Assembly: GCF_900114435.1 (NCBI RefSeq)
Contig: NZ_FOZK01000001.1
Location: 1,521,854 to 1,585,853 of the forward strand
From: Halomicrobium zhouii
GTDB lineage: Archaea; Halobacteriota; Halobacteria; Halobacteriales; Haloarculaceae
Direction of reading: 5' to 3'
DNA length: 64,000 nucleotides
Shown piece after piece: positions 33,144-42,404 of the stretch. Below the pieces are notes generated by a model. It was given only the letters and a program-made list of their open reading frames with translations. It was not told where the DNA came from and ran no database searches. The position numbers were made by a program, and so were the translations under genes. The stretch's first letter is position 1, and every line of letters starts with the position of its first letter.

Positions 33144-33338
33144 TCAGGCGGGGATGTCGTCGCGCATATCCGGCGGCAGGAGGTTCGGGATGCCCTCCTC
33201 GATCGGATACCGTTCGCCACACTCGGTGCAGGTGAGCGTGCCGTCGATGACGTCGTCCCCGTCACGCTCGTCGACGGTCAGTTCGAGTTCCTGCTTGTCG
33301 AGGGGACAGCAGATGATGTCCATCAGGTCCTCTTTCAT
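33144..33338 (-). CDS. trm112: aTrm112-type zinc-ribbon methyltransferase activator
   Basis: This 64-residue protein has the Trm112 pattern: DIICCPLDKQEL at residues ~7-18 and TLTCTECGERYPIEEGIPNL at ~34-53, with four cysteines placed for one zinc. Trm112 is a small hub protein that binds and activates several SAM-dependent methyltransferases modifying tRNA, rRNA and release factors. In haloarchaea a single small protein of this size fills the role. Confidence 0.85.
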   Translation of the reverse strand: MKEDLMDIICCPLDKQELELTVDERDGDDVIDGTLTCTECGERYPIEEGIPNLLPPDMRDDIPA

Positions 33339-33491
33339 ACCACGGTATCCGGACTGACCCGTAAAAAGAATGCCGGGTGTCGAGAGGGTCGTCTTCTCGG
33401 CCCGGCAACTGATACCCGCGCGAGCGTCCCGTACTCTCGGATGTGATACTGGAGGCGGTATCCTTACAATTCCACCCCAGTTAGTACCGAT

Positions 33492-34916
33492 GTGGAACTG
33501 GCCAGGGACCCGTTCTCAGCGGTACTCACGGAAACACCGACTGTGATACGAGGTTTACCGTTGCAGAATGTACACGAAGTGACGTCGATCGCGGGAGTGG
33601 GGATCTCGGCTGCACTGGCAGCTACGGTCCTCTCTCTCGCAACCGTCGGTGTGCTTCTGTACGCCACGACCCGAAGCCTCGACGACGTCGGTCGCCAGCA
33701 GTATCCCATCCTGGCGAGGTGGACGGTCGGCGGGTTCCTGGGAGCGGGCGTGGTCGGGGCCCTGGTGCTCGGGTTTCAGCCGGTAAACGACCGCGTCGAA
33801 CTCGCTGTCGGGGTCTTCCAGCTCGCGCTCTGGGGCACGGTCGGTGGAGCTCTCGCCGGCGTGCGTATCGCGCAGGGTGAAGCCGCTCGGGCCACCAGCG
33901 AGCGCGAGCGGCACCGCTGGCGCTCGCTCTTCAGGAACGTCCCGGCGGCGATCGCCGACCTCACCGTCGAGAATGGCACGCTCGTCATCGTCGCCGCCAA
34001 CGACGCCTTCCGGGACTGGTTTCCCGTCGTCGAAGACGACGAGAGACCGGCGTTCAGGTCGGTCGTGGCCGTCGATACCGACGACGCCGACCTGATCTCA
34101 GCTGTCGAAAACGGGCGTACCGTCGTGGTCAATTTCTCCCTGTCGACTGCCGACGGGCGGCGGTACTACCGACTTCGCCTCTCTCCTTACAGCTACGGGA
34201 ACGTCGAGCAGCGCGCGCACGTCATGCTCACCGACGGGACCGAACTCAAAGAACTGGAACAGGAACTCCAGCGGACCGTCGCAGAGCTTTCGAACAAGAA
34301 CGACAGACTCGAACGGTTCGCGAGCGTCGTGAGTCACGACCTGCGCAATCCGCTGAACGTCGCGTCCGGGCACCTCGAACTCGTGGACGCACCCGAGGAA
34401 GAGGAGCGACTCCAGAAAGTCGCCAACGCCCTCGACCGAATCGACGACCTCGTCAACGACCTGCTCGACCTCGCCCGGGAGGGCCGCACCATCGACGACC
34501 CCGTCCCGCTGGACCTCCGTGAAATCGTCCAGGCCTGCTGGGAAACCGTCGATACGGGTCAGATGGACCTGGCTCTGGACGTCGACGCCACCGTGCTCGC
34601 GGACGAAGACCGACTCATGCAGTTGTTCGAGAACCTCTTCCGGAACGCCCGCGAGCACGCGGGTGACGACGTCACAGTCACGGTGGGCGAACTCGACCAC
34701 GCGAAGGGCTTTTTCGTCGCCGACGACGGCCCGGGGATTCCCGAGGACGAGCGCGACGACGTCTTCGAACCCGGAACGACGTCGACGTCGGACGGAACCG
34801 GCCTGGGATTGAACATCGTCCGCGATATAGCGCGAGGCCACGGCTGGACGGTCGAACTGACCGAGTCCGCAGACCACGGCGCCAGATTCGAGTTCGCCGG
34901 TGTCGACCGGCGGTAA
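33492..34916 (+). CDS. Membrane-bound sensor histidine kinase
   Basis: This 474-residue protein has about three N-terminal membrane helices (~30-125), a PAS-like domain (~135-250: RSLFRNVPAAIADLTVENGT), a HisKA H-box SVVSHDLRNPLNVASGHLEL (~280), and a HATPase with N-box FENLFRNAREHAG, G1 ADDGPGIP and G2 GTGLGLNIV. It autophosphorylates on the His of SHDLRNP. The start is GTG 33492; an ATG at 33490 lies in another frame that stops after 18 codons. TCCTTACAAT ~27 bases upstream supports this region as the start. No response regulator is adjacent. Confidence 0.88.
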   Translation: MELARDPFSAVLTETPTVIRGLPLQNVHEVTSIAGVGISAALAATVLSLATVGVLLYATTRSLDDVGRQQYPILARWTVGGFLGAGVVGALVLGFQPVNDRVELAVGVFQLALWGTVGGALAGVRIAQGEAARATSERERHRWRSLFRNVPAAIADLTVENGTLVIVAANDAFRDWFPVVEDDERPAFRSVVAVDTDDADLISAVENGRTVVVNFSLSTADGRRYYRLRLSPYSYGNVEQRAHVMLTDGTELKELEQELQRTVAELSNKNDRLERFASVVSHDLRNPLNVASGHLELVDAPEEEERLQKVANALDRIDDLVNDLLDLAREGRTIDDPVPLDLREIVQACWETVDTGQMDLALDVDATVLADEDRLMQLFENLFRNAREHAGDDVTVTVGELDHAKGFFVADDGPGIPEDERDDVFEPGTTSTSDGTGLGLNIVRDIARGHGWTVELTESADHGARFEFAGVDRR

Positions 34917-35019
34917 CCGGACGGAGCGTCCCCTTTCGTCGGGTCGAACTGACGACTGATACCGGTCGGTGGCGGCGAGAATCTGGCAACTCGATGGGGC
35001 GGTGACCCGCCCACGAACC

Positions 35020-36381
35020 TCAGAACGGTCGTTCGCGAACGATGGTCTCCGACCGGCCCGGGCCCAGACCGATCGCGTATATCGGTGCGCCGACCTCGTC
35101 CTCGATGTATTCGAGGTAGGTCCGCGCGTTCTCTGGGAGCGCCTCGTATCCCTCCTCGGCGACGGCGGCCCAGTCGGCCGCTGCCCAGCCGTCGAACGAA
35201 CGGAAGTTCGGTTCGCAGGCGGCCCACTGTTCGGTCGTCGCGGGCATCGTCTCTCGCTCTTCGCCGTCGAGGGTGTACGTGTGGCCGACCTTCAGTTCGT
35301 CGAGGCCGGCGAGGGTGTCGACGTGGTTCACGGCGAGGCCGGTGAATCCGCTGACGCGGGCAGCGTGGCGGAGCATCGGCATGTCCAGCCAGCCGACCCG
35401 CCGCGGGCGGCCGGTGACGGTGCCGTACTCGTCGCCCTCCTCGCGGATGTGCTCGGCCAGTTCCTCGTTGCGGCCCTCCGTGGACTCGTCGTAGCCGGGC
35501 GTGTCGCCGACGACCCCGCCGAGTTCGGTGGGGAGCGGGCCGCTCCCGACGCGGGTGAGGTAGGCCTTCACGATGCCGATGACGTCGCCGTCGCCGACGA
35601 CGGTCGGACCGAGGCCGGTGCCCGTGCAGGCCCCGCCCGCGGTCGGGTTGGACGAGGTGACGTACGGGTAGTTGCCGTGGTCGATGTCGATGATGGTGCC
35701 CTGGGCACCCTCGAACATGACGTTCTGGCCGTCGTCGATCTGTCGGGCGAGGAAGTCGCCTGCGTCGACGAGCATCCCCTCGCGCTCCATGCGCGCGCCG
35801 AACTCGCTGTACTCCTCGAACAGCGCGTCGACGTCGAACGCCTCGTCCACGTCCACGCCGTACACTTCTTCGGCCAGCGCCCGCTTTTGCGGGACGACGT
35901 ACTCGAGACGGTCCCGGAGGACGTCGGGGTCGGTCAGGTCGCCGATACGGACGCCGCGACGTCCCGCCTTGTCCTCGTAGGTCGGCCCGATGCCGCGGCC
36001 GGTGGTGCCGACTTCCTGGTCCGTCTCGCTCTTGACGTCCTCCTCGATGCCGTCGAGGACGCGGTGGAACGGAAGGATCGTGTGTGCGCGCTCGGCGACC
36101 CGTACGTCGGGTTCGAGTCCGCGCTCGCGGAGGGCGTCTATCTCGTCGAACAGCGTTCGCGGGTTGACGACGCATCCGTTACCGAGAACGCCGACCTTGC
36201 CGCGTACGGCTCCGCTCGGAACGAGCGAGAGTTTGTACTCCTCGCCGTCGTCGACGACGGTGTGGCCGGCGTTGTCGCCGCCCTGGTAGCGAGCGACGAC
36301 GTCCGCGTCGTCGCCGTACAGGTCGACGATGCCGCCCTTCCCCTCGTCGCCGAGCTGCGAGCCGACGATGGTTACGGTCAT
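35020..36381 (-). CDS. purA: Adenylosuccinate synthetase
   Basis: This 453-residue enzyme joins IMP and aspartate with GTP hydrolysis, the first step from IMP to AMP. Motifs: GSQLGDEGKGGIVDLYGD at the N-terminus (P-loop with catalytic Asp), RYQGGDNAGHTV with the catalytic His, and GTTGRGIGPTYEDKAGRRG (~125-143). It is somewhat longer than bacterial PurA. It is divergent from a winged-helix gene, with a ~170-bp intergenic region holding at least the latter's promoter. Confidence 0.97.
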   Translation of the reverse strand: MTVTIVGSQLGDEGKGGIVDLYGDDADVVARYQGGDNAGHTVVDDGEEYKLSLVPSGAVRGKVGVLGNGCVVNPRTLFDEIDALRERGLEPDVRVAERAHTILPFHRVLDGIEEDVKSETDQEVGTTGRGIGPTYEDKAGRRGVRIGDLTDPDVLRDRLEYVVPQKRALAEEVYGVDVDEAFDVDALFEEYSEFGARMEREGMLVDAGDFLARQIDDGQNVMFEGAQGTIIDIDHGNYPYVTSSNPTAGGACTGTGLGPTVVGDGDVIGIVKAYLTRVGSGPLPTELGGVVGDTPGYDESTEGRNEELAEHIREEGDEYGTVTGRPRRVGWLDMPMLRHAARVSGFTGLAVNHVDTLAGLDELKVGHTYTLDGEERETMPATTEQWAACEPNFRSFDGWAAADWAAVAEEGYEALPENARTYLEYIEDEVGAPIYAIGLGPGRSETIVRERPF

Positions 36382-36520
36382 CAGTCGGGACTTTCGGGGG
36401 CCGTGGTAAACAGATTACGGTCCGAAACGCCCCGTTACGGTCGCCCGCCTCAGGACCACGATAGCTTTATACACACCTTACTCGAAAATTAGACCAGCGA
36501 AGGACCCGGTCGGACAGCAA

Positions 36521-36530
36521 CTTTTAAATC
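36521..36530 (+). promoter_or_regulatory. TATA box for the winged-helix gene
   Basis: CTTTTAAATC is centred 30 bases before the ATG at 36556, the classic haloarchaeal leaderless spacing. Confidence 0.65.
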
Positions 36531-36555
36531 CTGCAAACACAAGTTAACAATTGCC

Positions 36556-36861
36556 ATGATAGACAGGCTTGAGAAGGAAGTAGACATGCTGGAGCGACAT
36601 CTGCAGGTTCTGCGGATGGTCATCGAGAACGAACCGATCGGGATCGTCAAAATGTCCAACGAGACGGGCTACCCGCACCACAAGGTTCGCTACTCGCTGC
36701 GCGTGCTCGAGGAGGAGAACCTCATCGAGCCATCCAGCCAGGGCGCCATCACGACCGAACAGACCTCCGAGTTCGTCGAGGACCTGGACGACAAGGTCGA
36801 CGAGATCATCGACAAGCTCGAAGGCATGAAGATCGAAGACGCTGCAGAGATCGAAGGGTAA
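36556..36861 (+). CDS. Conserved winged-helix protein
   Basis: This 101-residue protein has a winged-helix DNA-binding core (HLQVLRMVIENEPIGIVKMS; YPHHKVRYSLRVLEEENLIE) between an N-terminal helix and a C-terminal coiled coil (VEDLDDKVDEIIDKLEGMKI) suited to dimerisation. It is widely conserved in haloarchaea as a predicted transcription regulator; target unknown. Divergence from purA makes purA a possible target, but this is only positional. It converges with the long coiled-coil protein gene. Confidence 0.8.
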   Translation: MIDRLEKEVDMLERHLQVLRMVIENEPIGIVKMSNETGYPHHKVRYSLRVLEEENLIEPSSQGAITTEQTSEFVEDLDDKVDEIIDKLEGMKIEDAAEIEG

Positions 36862-36909
36862 CGCAGCTTTTCGTTTGCGGCGTCAGTGTTCGGAGACGGC
36901 GAGGTGGAG

Positions 36910-39489
36910 TTACAGCTCTGGGACGGCGAGGTGGAACTCCTGGTTTCGCGCCTCCACCAGGCAGAGGTGGTAACCGCCCTTGCGCGAGAGGTTGACGAAG
37001 CTCTTGCGCTTGTCGCGGCTGAACAGACCGCTCGAGGTGGCCTCCTCGGCGGTTTCGAGGGCTGCGGGTTCGAAGAAGCTCTCCGTGACGAGGAACGCGC
37101 CAGCGAGCGAGTCGCTCGACTCACCGACCCGCGAGGCGCGCTTGACCAGGTCCGTCATCATCGCGTCCGTCGCGGGGTCCCGCGAGTTGTTGATGTTCGC
37201 GAGGAGGAGCGGGTTGCCCATGCGGTCGCGCACGACGATGTCGAAGCGCTCCTGTGAGCGGTGTTCCTCGCCGTCCTCGGTGTAGTTGACGCTCACCTGG
37301 CCGTTGAGTTCCGCGCGGTCGATCTTCGGGAGCGCGTTGTAGAGGTCGGCCATCCCGTCGGCGTGGCCGGTGTCGCGGACCTCGTACAGCAGGCTCCCGA
37401 TGATCCAGTCGACGAACCGGTACTGGATCGTCCCAGTCAGGAAGTCGTCGAAGGGCTCGTTGCCGACCGCGGCGTCGTCGGCGTCGAACTGCGTGTGGTA
37501 CTCCAGACGCATGTTCTCCGCGACGGCCGACCGGTCGGCGTTGCCCGAGTGGGCGGTCTCCAGCGTCGCGTCGCCCTTGGAGTTGTACCGCACGAACAGG
37601 TTGGTGTTGTCGATGGCCTCGCTCGCACTGACCTGGGTTCCAGCCCCAGTGGCGCCGTCCTCGGCGAAGTCCTCCAGACGCTCGGTGAGGCGCTCTATCT
37701 CGGCGCGCGCCTCCTCGAGTTCGGACTGGAGGCGGTCGCGTTCGGTCTCCAGGTCGGCGAATTTCGTCTCGAGTTCGTCCCGCTCGGCCTCGACGCGCTC
37801 CAGATCCGTCCGGAGGTCGTCTACCTCCTGTTCGCGTGCCTCGAGTTCGCTCGCGAGTTCACCCGCGTCGTCACCGTCCGCTGCGGGGTGGGCGGACTGG
37901 TCCTGGTCTGGGCCGGTGGACCGGGACTCCGCAGGCGCAGAGCCCTGTTGCCCGTTCTCCGGTGTGGCCGCCGCCTCGTTCGGTTCACGTCGAGCGTTCG
38001 GTTCTGTTCTGTTCGCCGATCCGTTCACCGACTGGTCGGCGGTTCGCGACGAGGGTTCCTCGCGCTGGTGGGGTCGCTGTCCGCCCTGGGGCCGCTGCGT
38101 CTGGGTAGACTGCGCACTGCCACCGTTTCGGCCCACGGACGTGTCCGACGGCGTGGATCTACTCGCCGCGCTGGTCAGGGATGGGTCGAGTGACGGAATG
38201 GACCGGACCTCCAGGTCGCTCGCCGACCCGCCCGCGGGCGAGCCGCCGAGTCGCTGTCCGTCGTTCGGTGTCCCTGGAGCCGGGTCGGTCGGCTGTGACC
38301 GTCCACCCGGCGCCGGATCGGTCTGTCCCGAGTCGCTGCCGGGCCCGGGGGACTGCTGGCCCGACGACTGGTCCGTCGACGACGCGGACGTGGCGCCCGG
38401 ATGGGGCTCGTCGGTCGTACCGGGTTCGCTTCGGGCAGCGGTGTCGTTTCGCTCGGGCGTCGGGTCGTCTGTCTCTGCGGTCGGGTCGTCCGTCTCCGCC
38501 GTTGGGTCGCGTGTCTCGACTGTCGACTCGTTCGTTCCCGCGTCCCGGCCGGTCTCGTCCTGCTTCGTCGACCGGGGCGGGGCCTCGTCGTCGGCGGGTG
38601 TGGACTCGTCTGTGGAACCGGTCGCCGTGGCGTCTGCCGGTTCGTCCGGTTCGGCCTCGGTGACCGGCCCCGTCGATTCAGCGGGGGCCGTCGCCCGGTC
38701 CACTGGGTCGTCCTCGACGGCGGTGGTGTCGCTGGTGTCCTCGACGTCCCGGGACGCAGTATCCGTCTCGCTGCCTGTGTCCACGGAGGCATCTTCCTCG
38801 TCCGTCGAGGGAACCGCCGCGGGGTCCGGGTCGAGCGCTGCTGGTTCGTCGCCGGTTGGATCCTGTGCGGGCTCGTCGATGCCCGCGTCGGTCGACGCGT
38901 CAGCGCCGGGTATCGGGTCGACCGACGCCGAGTCGTCTGCGTCGTCCCCGGACTCCGGAATGTCGATGGGCTCGATGTCCACTGGCCGGACCTCGTAGAT
39001 GCCGACCTCGTCGTCGGCCTGTTCGAACGCCTCGTCGTCTGTTATCAGGCGTTCGCTGGCGCCCACGTAGGCGACGCTCATCGAGCGTCCCTGGTGGTAT
39101 ACCTGGTAGTAGTCGCCAGAGAGGACGTTCTCCGCCAGTTCGACGAACCCGGTGAAGGAACCGTCCGACAGGGTCCGGTCGACGTCGGCGATCGGCGTAT
39201 CTTCGGTGTAGTACTTGGCGCGGACCTCGTCGGAGCGCTCCTGCATCACGGCGAGCAGTGGCAACGCGGGGTGGGGCGCCTCGCGGGCGTTCCCACTCGC
39301 CTCCTCGAAATCGTCTATCGACCCCTCGAGGATGCCGACGACTGTCCCCCTGATCATGAACAGTCGCGTGTGTCCGGCCGTCACGACGCCGGAGAACTCC
39401 GCTGAAGCGAGGTCGCGCAGGCCACTGTATCCACCACCGAACGGAACAGTCTCCCAGTCGTCGACCCGTTCGACCGTGCGCGGACTCAT
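36910..39489 (-). CDS. Large two-domain protein with coiled coil and disordered linker (DUF7527-like)
   Basis: This ~859-residue protein has a conserved N-terminal domain (~1-165: GGGYSGLRDLASAEFSGVVT). A very long Asp/Glu/Thr/Ser/Pro-rich linker follows (~180-540) with TAETDDPTAETDDPTPE-type repeats, then a coiled coil (~550-615: LRTDLERVEAERDELETKFA). The C-terminal domain (~635-860) is alpha/beta, with GNPLLLANINNSRDPATDAM. An ATG six bases further upstream (39495) is possible, but AACTATTTG ~30 bases before 39489 favours this start. I recall the family as DUF7527; function unknown. The C-terminal domain faintly resembles restriction-endonuclease-like folds; this is speculative. Confidence 0.75.
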   Translation of the reverse strand: MSPRTVERVDDWETVPFGGGYSGLRDLASAEFSGVVTAGHTRLFMIRGTVVGILEGSIDDFEEASGNAREAPHPALPLLAVMQERSDEVRAKYYTEDTPIADVDRTLSDGSFTGFVELAENVLSGDYYQVYHQGRSMSVAYVGASERLITDDEAFEQADDEVGIYEVRPVDIEPIDIPESGDDADDSASVDPIPGADASTDAGIDEPAQDPTGDEPAALDPDPAAVPSTDEEDASVDTGSETDTASRDVEDTSDTTAVEDDPVDRATAPAESTGPVTEAEPDEPADATATGSTDESTPADDEAPPRSTKQDETGRDAGTNESTVETRDPTAETDDPTAETDDPTPERNDTAARSEPGTTDEPHPGATSASSTDQSSGQQSPGPGSDSGQTDPAPGGRSQPTDPAPGTPNDGQRLGGSPAGGSASDLEVRSIPSLDPSLTSAASRSTPSDTSVGRNGGSAQSTQTQRPQGGQRPHQREEPSSRTADQSVNGSANRTEPNARREPNEAAATPENGQQGSAPAESRSTGPDQDQSAHPAADGDDAGELASELEAREQEVDDLRTDLERVEAERDELETKFADLETERDRLQSELEEARAEIERLTERLEDFAEDGATGAGTQVSASEAIDNTNLFVRYNSKGDATLETAHSGNADRSAVAENMRLEYHTQFDADDAAVGNEPFDDFLTGTIQYRFVDWIIGSLLYEVRDTGHADGMADLYNALPKIDRAELNGQVSVNYTEDGEEHRSQERFDIVVRDRMGNPLLLANINNSRDPATDAMMTDLVKRASRVGESSDSLAGAFLVTESFFEPAALETAEEATSSGLFSRDKRKSFVNLSRKGGYHLCLVEARNQEFHLAVPEL

Positions 39490-39553
39490 GATCAATGCAA
39501 AGCCCCAACCGGGACAAATAGTTTGCGCCGTCTCCGTGGCTCGTCACGCCAAT

Positions 39554-39573
39554 ACGTCCCGTTCTCGGGACGT
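39554..39573. promoter_or_regulatory. Perfect inverted repeat in a divergent promoter region
   Basis: ACGTCCCG (39554-39561) and CGGGACGT (39566-39573) flank TTCT. It lies between the divergent genes starting at 39489 and 39746 and could be an operator or a hairpin. Confidence 0.4.
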
Positions 39574-39745
39574 GTAATGTCGTTCGGAGAACAACTCGGC
39601 GGGCCAGGCCGCCTGAACGCGGTCCGGCTGGCCACGAACTGCCAGCTCCCCTGGGAGACGACGCGTCGACAGTGCTCGATACGAGCGGTGTCCGTCGACG
39701 GACGTGCTTCGATGCACCTTTTGGCCCCCGCGCGCAAGCGCATCC

Positions 39746-40141
39746 ATGAACGAGCAATCGGGGTTGAGTGACCAGTACCGGCGGGCGAGTCCGTGGCCGC
39801 TGTTCGTCGCGCTCGGGCTTGCACTCTCCGAGATTGGGGTGTTCGTCGGCGTGTTTCCCGTCGCCGTCTTCGGCCTGTTGCTGTTCGGGGGGAGCGTCGC
39901 CGGCATCCTGACGGAGTCGGGATACACGGAGCGACCGTGGTCGGCGCTGATCGCGCTGGGTGCCGTCCTCGCCGTGGCAGGCGTCGTCCTGATTGGCTGG
40001 CAGGTGCCGGTCGACCAGATAACGCTCGAGAACTTCGGCCGGAACGGGATCCTCTCCCGGAGCCTCTCTGTCGTCGCGGCGGGTCTGACGATGGCCGTCG
40101 CCGGCGCCGTGGCCGCCGTGGTCGAGCAGACGAAGCACTGA
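39746..40141 (+). CDS. Four-helix membrane protein of the oxidase cluster (DUF7541-like)
   Basis: This 131-residue protein has a short hydrophilic N-terminus (MNEQSGLSDQYRRASPWP) and four hydrophobic helices. It lies upstream of an oxidase subunit I gene, with a second small membrane protein between. I recall a haloarchaeal family (DUF7541) in this position. It may be an assembly factor or accessory subunit. The start at 39746 excludes an Arg/Pro-rich extension in frame. Confidence 0.75.
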   Translation: MNEQSGLSDQYRRASPWPLFVALGLALSEIGVFVGVFPVAVFGLLLFGGSVAGILTESGYTERPWSALIALGAVLAVAGVVLIGWQVPVDQITLENFGRNGILSRSLSVVAAGLTMAVAGAVAAVVEQTKH

Positions 40142-40232
40142 CGGTCACACGCGTGCGTACCTGGCAAGTTGCCACCTCCCGTCGTCGACGGAAATCAATA
40201 CTCTATTAGTCCGGGTTGGTGAACTATCCTCC

Positions 40233-40490
40233 ATGTCACTACTGGGATTCGAACGGGAGACGCTGCTCGACCTGACGGTCAACGTGATTCCGATGGCGAT
40301 CATCGTCTTCTTCATCGTCGGTTTCGGCGTCGTCCCCTCGTTCGGCGTCGATCCGGTGCTGACGACGGTGCAGTACTCGCTGCTCCTGGTGCCGCTGGTG
40401 GCCCTCGCGGTGCTGACGTACTACGCGGGCAAAGTGGTCGAGCGCGACGAAGGCAAACACCAGGAAGCGGCCGACGCCGCGTCGGAGTAG
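40233..40490 (+). CDS. Small two-helix membrane protein of the oxidase cluster (DUF6684-like)
   Basis: This 85-residue protein has two helices (NVIPMAIIVFFIVGFGVVPS; LLLVPLVALAVLTYYAGKVV) with a charged N-terminus and a cytoplasmic acidic tail. It is recalled as DUF6684, typically encoded just before haloarchaeal cytochrome oxidase subunit I. CTCTATTAG about 28 bases upstream fits a leaderless promoter. It is a possible accessory subunit of the oxidase. Confidence 0.8.
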   Translation: MSLLGFERETLLDLTVNVIPMAIIVFFIVGFGVVPSFGVDPVLTTVQYSLLLVPLVALAVLTYYAGKVVERDEGKHQEAADAASE

Positions 40491-40637
40491 ACCGCCGACC
40501 CGTCGGTACACTCCCGTTTTTCACACCGCCCTTTCGAGAGGAGGAGCCCCGCGTATCCGCCAAAATCGACAGACACGTGCGGGAAAGACCGGCCGTGGAT
40601 CGACCCTTTCATAATGCATCAAACCTCAGTTTGAGCT

Positions 40638-42404
40638 ATGGCAGGAGAGCAGCTGGCGCTGACGGTTTTCATGGCAGTGCTCCTCGTCGCCATCGTCGCC
40701 GTCCTCACTCGTCTGGAGGACTGGCGCTCCTACACTCCCCTGGCGGGCGGGGGCGGCGTAGGCTACGGCGACGAGGCCACGCACGGGCACGAGGAGAAGC
40801 CAGGCGGACTGGTCCGCTGGCTCACGACGGTCGACCACAAGGACATCGGAATCCTGTACGGGACCTTCGCGATCATCTCGTTCGCGGTCGGCGGGATCAT
40901 GGCCTTCCTCATCCGGGTCCAGCTCGTCGTTCCCTCCGGGGCGATCGTGGAGAACGCGTTCTACAACTCCATCATGACGAGCCACGGGATCACGATGCTG
41001 TTCCTCTTCGGGACGCCCATCATCGCGGCGTTCGCGAACTACTTCATCCCGCTGCTCATCGGCGCGGACGACATGGCGTTCCCGCGGATCAACGCCATCG
41101 CGTTCTGGCTGTTGCCCCCCGCGGCGTTGCTCATCTGGGCGGGCTTCTTCGTCCCGACGATCGACCCGGCCCAGACGGCCTGGACGATGTACACGCCGCT
41201 CTCTATCGAACAGGAGATGTTCGGCATCGACCTGATGTTGCTCGGGCTTCACCTCTCGGGCGTCTCGGCGACCATGGGGGCGATCAACTTCATCGCGACC
41301 ATCTTCACCGAGCGCGGTGAGGACGTCAACTGGGCGACGCTGGACATCTTCAGCTGGACCATGCTCACGCAGTCCGGCCTCATCCTCTTCGCGTTCCCGC
41401 TGCTCGGGAGCGCGCTCATCATGTTGCTGCTCGACCGGAACCTCGGCACGACGTTCTTCACCGTCGACGGCGGCGGCCCGGTCCTCTGGCAGCACCTGTT
41501 CTGGTTCTTCGGCCACCCCGAGGTGTACATCCTCGTACTCCCGCCGATGGGGATCATCAGCTACGTGCTGCCGAAGTTCTCGGCGCGCAAGCTGTTCGGG
41601 TTCAAGTTCGTCGTCTACTCGACGCTGGCTATCGGCGTCCTGAGCTTCGGCGTCTGGGCCCACCACATGTTCACGACTGGCATCGACCCACGCCTGCGCG
41701 CGTCGTTCATGGCAGTCTCCCTGGCTATCGCGATACCGAGCGCCGTGAAGACGTTCAACTGGATCACGACGATGTGGAACGGCCGGCTCCGCATGACCGC
41801 GCCGATGCTGTTTTGCATCGGGTTCATCTCGAACTTCATCATCGGTGGCGTCACCGGTGTCTTCCTCGCGTCGATTCCGATCGACATGGTGCTCCACGAC
41901 ACCTACTACGTCGTCGGCCACTTCCACTACATCGTGATGGGCGCAATCGGCTTCGCTGCCTTCGCCGGCCTCTACTACTGGTTCCCCATCTTCACCGGGA
42001 AGATGTACCAGCGCACGCTCGCGAAGTGGCACTTCTGGCTCTCGATGGTCGGGACCAACCTGACCTTCTTCGCGATGCTGGTGCTTGGCTACCTCGGCAT
42101 GCCGCGCCGCTACGCGAGCTACGAGTTCGACGGCGCCATCGCGCCGCTCGCTCAGGTGACCACCTGGCACCAGATCGCCTCGCTCGGCGCGTTGCTCCTG
42201 CTAGCCGGGAGCGTCATCCTCGTCTGGAACCTCGTCCAGTCGTGGCTCGAAGGGCCGGTCGTCGAGACCGGCGACCCGTGGAACCTCGAAGCGGACAACA
42301 TGAAGGGCCGTGACTTCGCCTGGTTCGAACGCAAGCTGAAGACGGAGCGAGCGATCACGGACGGGGGCGAGGAATCGTCGGAAGACGATTCCGAGCAACA
42401 GTAG
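40638..42404 (+). CDS. coxA: Haem-copper terminal oxidase subunit I
   Basis: This 588-residue protein is the catalytic subunit that reduces O2 and pumps protons. Visible ligands: SHGITMLFLFGTP (low-spin haem His), FWFFGHPEVYILVLPPMG (CuB His and cross-linked Tyr, with the Glu of the D channel), WAHHMFTTGI (CuB His pair) and VVGHFHYIVMG (haem ligands). An A-type oxidase is indicated by GHPEVYI. The start at 40638 follows TTTCATAATG by 27 bases. No subunit II gene is in the cluster here, so it must lie elsewhere. The last ~12 codons (EESSEDDSEQQ) are encoded by a hairpin, the first of an array. Confidence 0.96.
   Translation: MAGEQLALTVFMAVLLVAIVAVLTRLEDWRSYTPLAGGGGVGYGDEATHGHEEKPGGLVRWLTTVDHKDIGILYGTFAIISFAVGGIMAFLIRVQLVVPSGAIVENAFYNSIMTSHGITMLFLFGTPIIAAFANYFIPLLIGADDMAFPRINAIAFWLLPPAALLIWAGFFVPTIDPAQTAWTMYTPLSIEQEMFGIDLMLLGLHLSGVSATMGAINFIATIFTERGEDVNWATLDIFSWTMLTQSGLILFAFPLLGSALIMLLLDRNLGTTFFTVDGGGPVLWQHLFWFFGHPEVYILVLPPMGIISYVLPKFSARKLFGFKFVVYSTLAIGVLSFGVWAHHMFTTGIDPRLRASFMAVSLAIAIPSAVKTFNWITTMWNGRLRMTAPMLFCIGFISNFIIGGVTGVFLASIPIDMVLHDTYYVVGHFHYIVMGAIGFAAFAGLYYWFPIFTGKMYQRTLAKWHFWLSMVGTNLTFFAMLVLGYLGMPRRYASYEFDGAIAPLAQVTTWHQIASLGALLLLAGSVILVWNLVQSWLEGPVVETGDPWNLEADNMKGRDFAWFERKLKTERAITDGGEESSEDDSEQQ

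Noticed and set aside
33490-33546. ATG at 33490 as start of the histidine kinase
   Set aside because: It lies in a different frame that stops after 18 codons; GTG at 33492 is in the kinase frame.
36910-39489. Plus-strand frames of 300-540 codons opposite the coiled-coil protein
   Set aside because: They mirror the repetitive acidic linker and have Ser/Val/Gly-rich translations typical of antisense frames.
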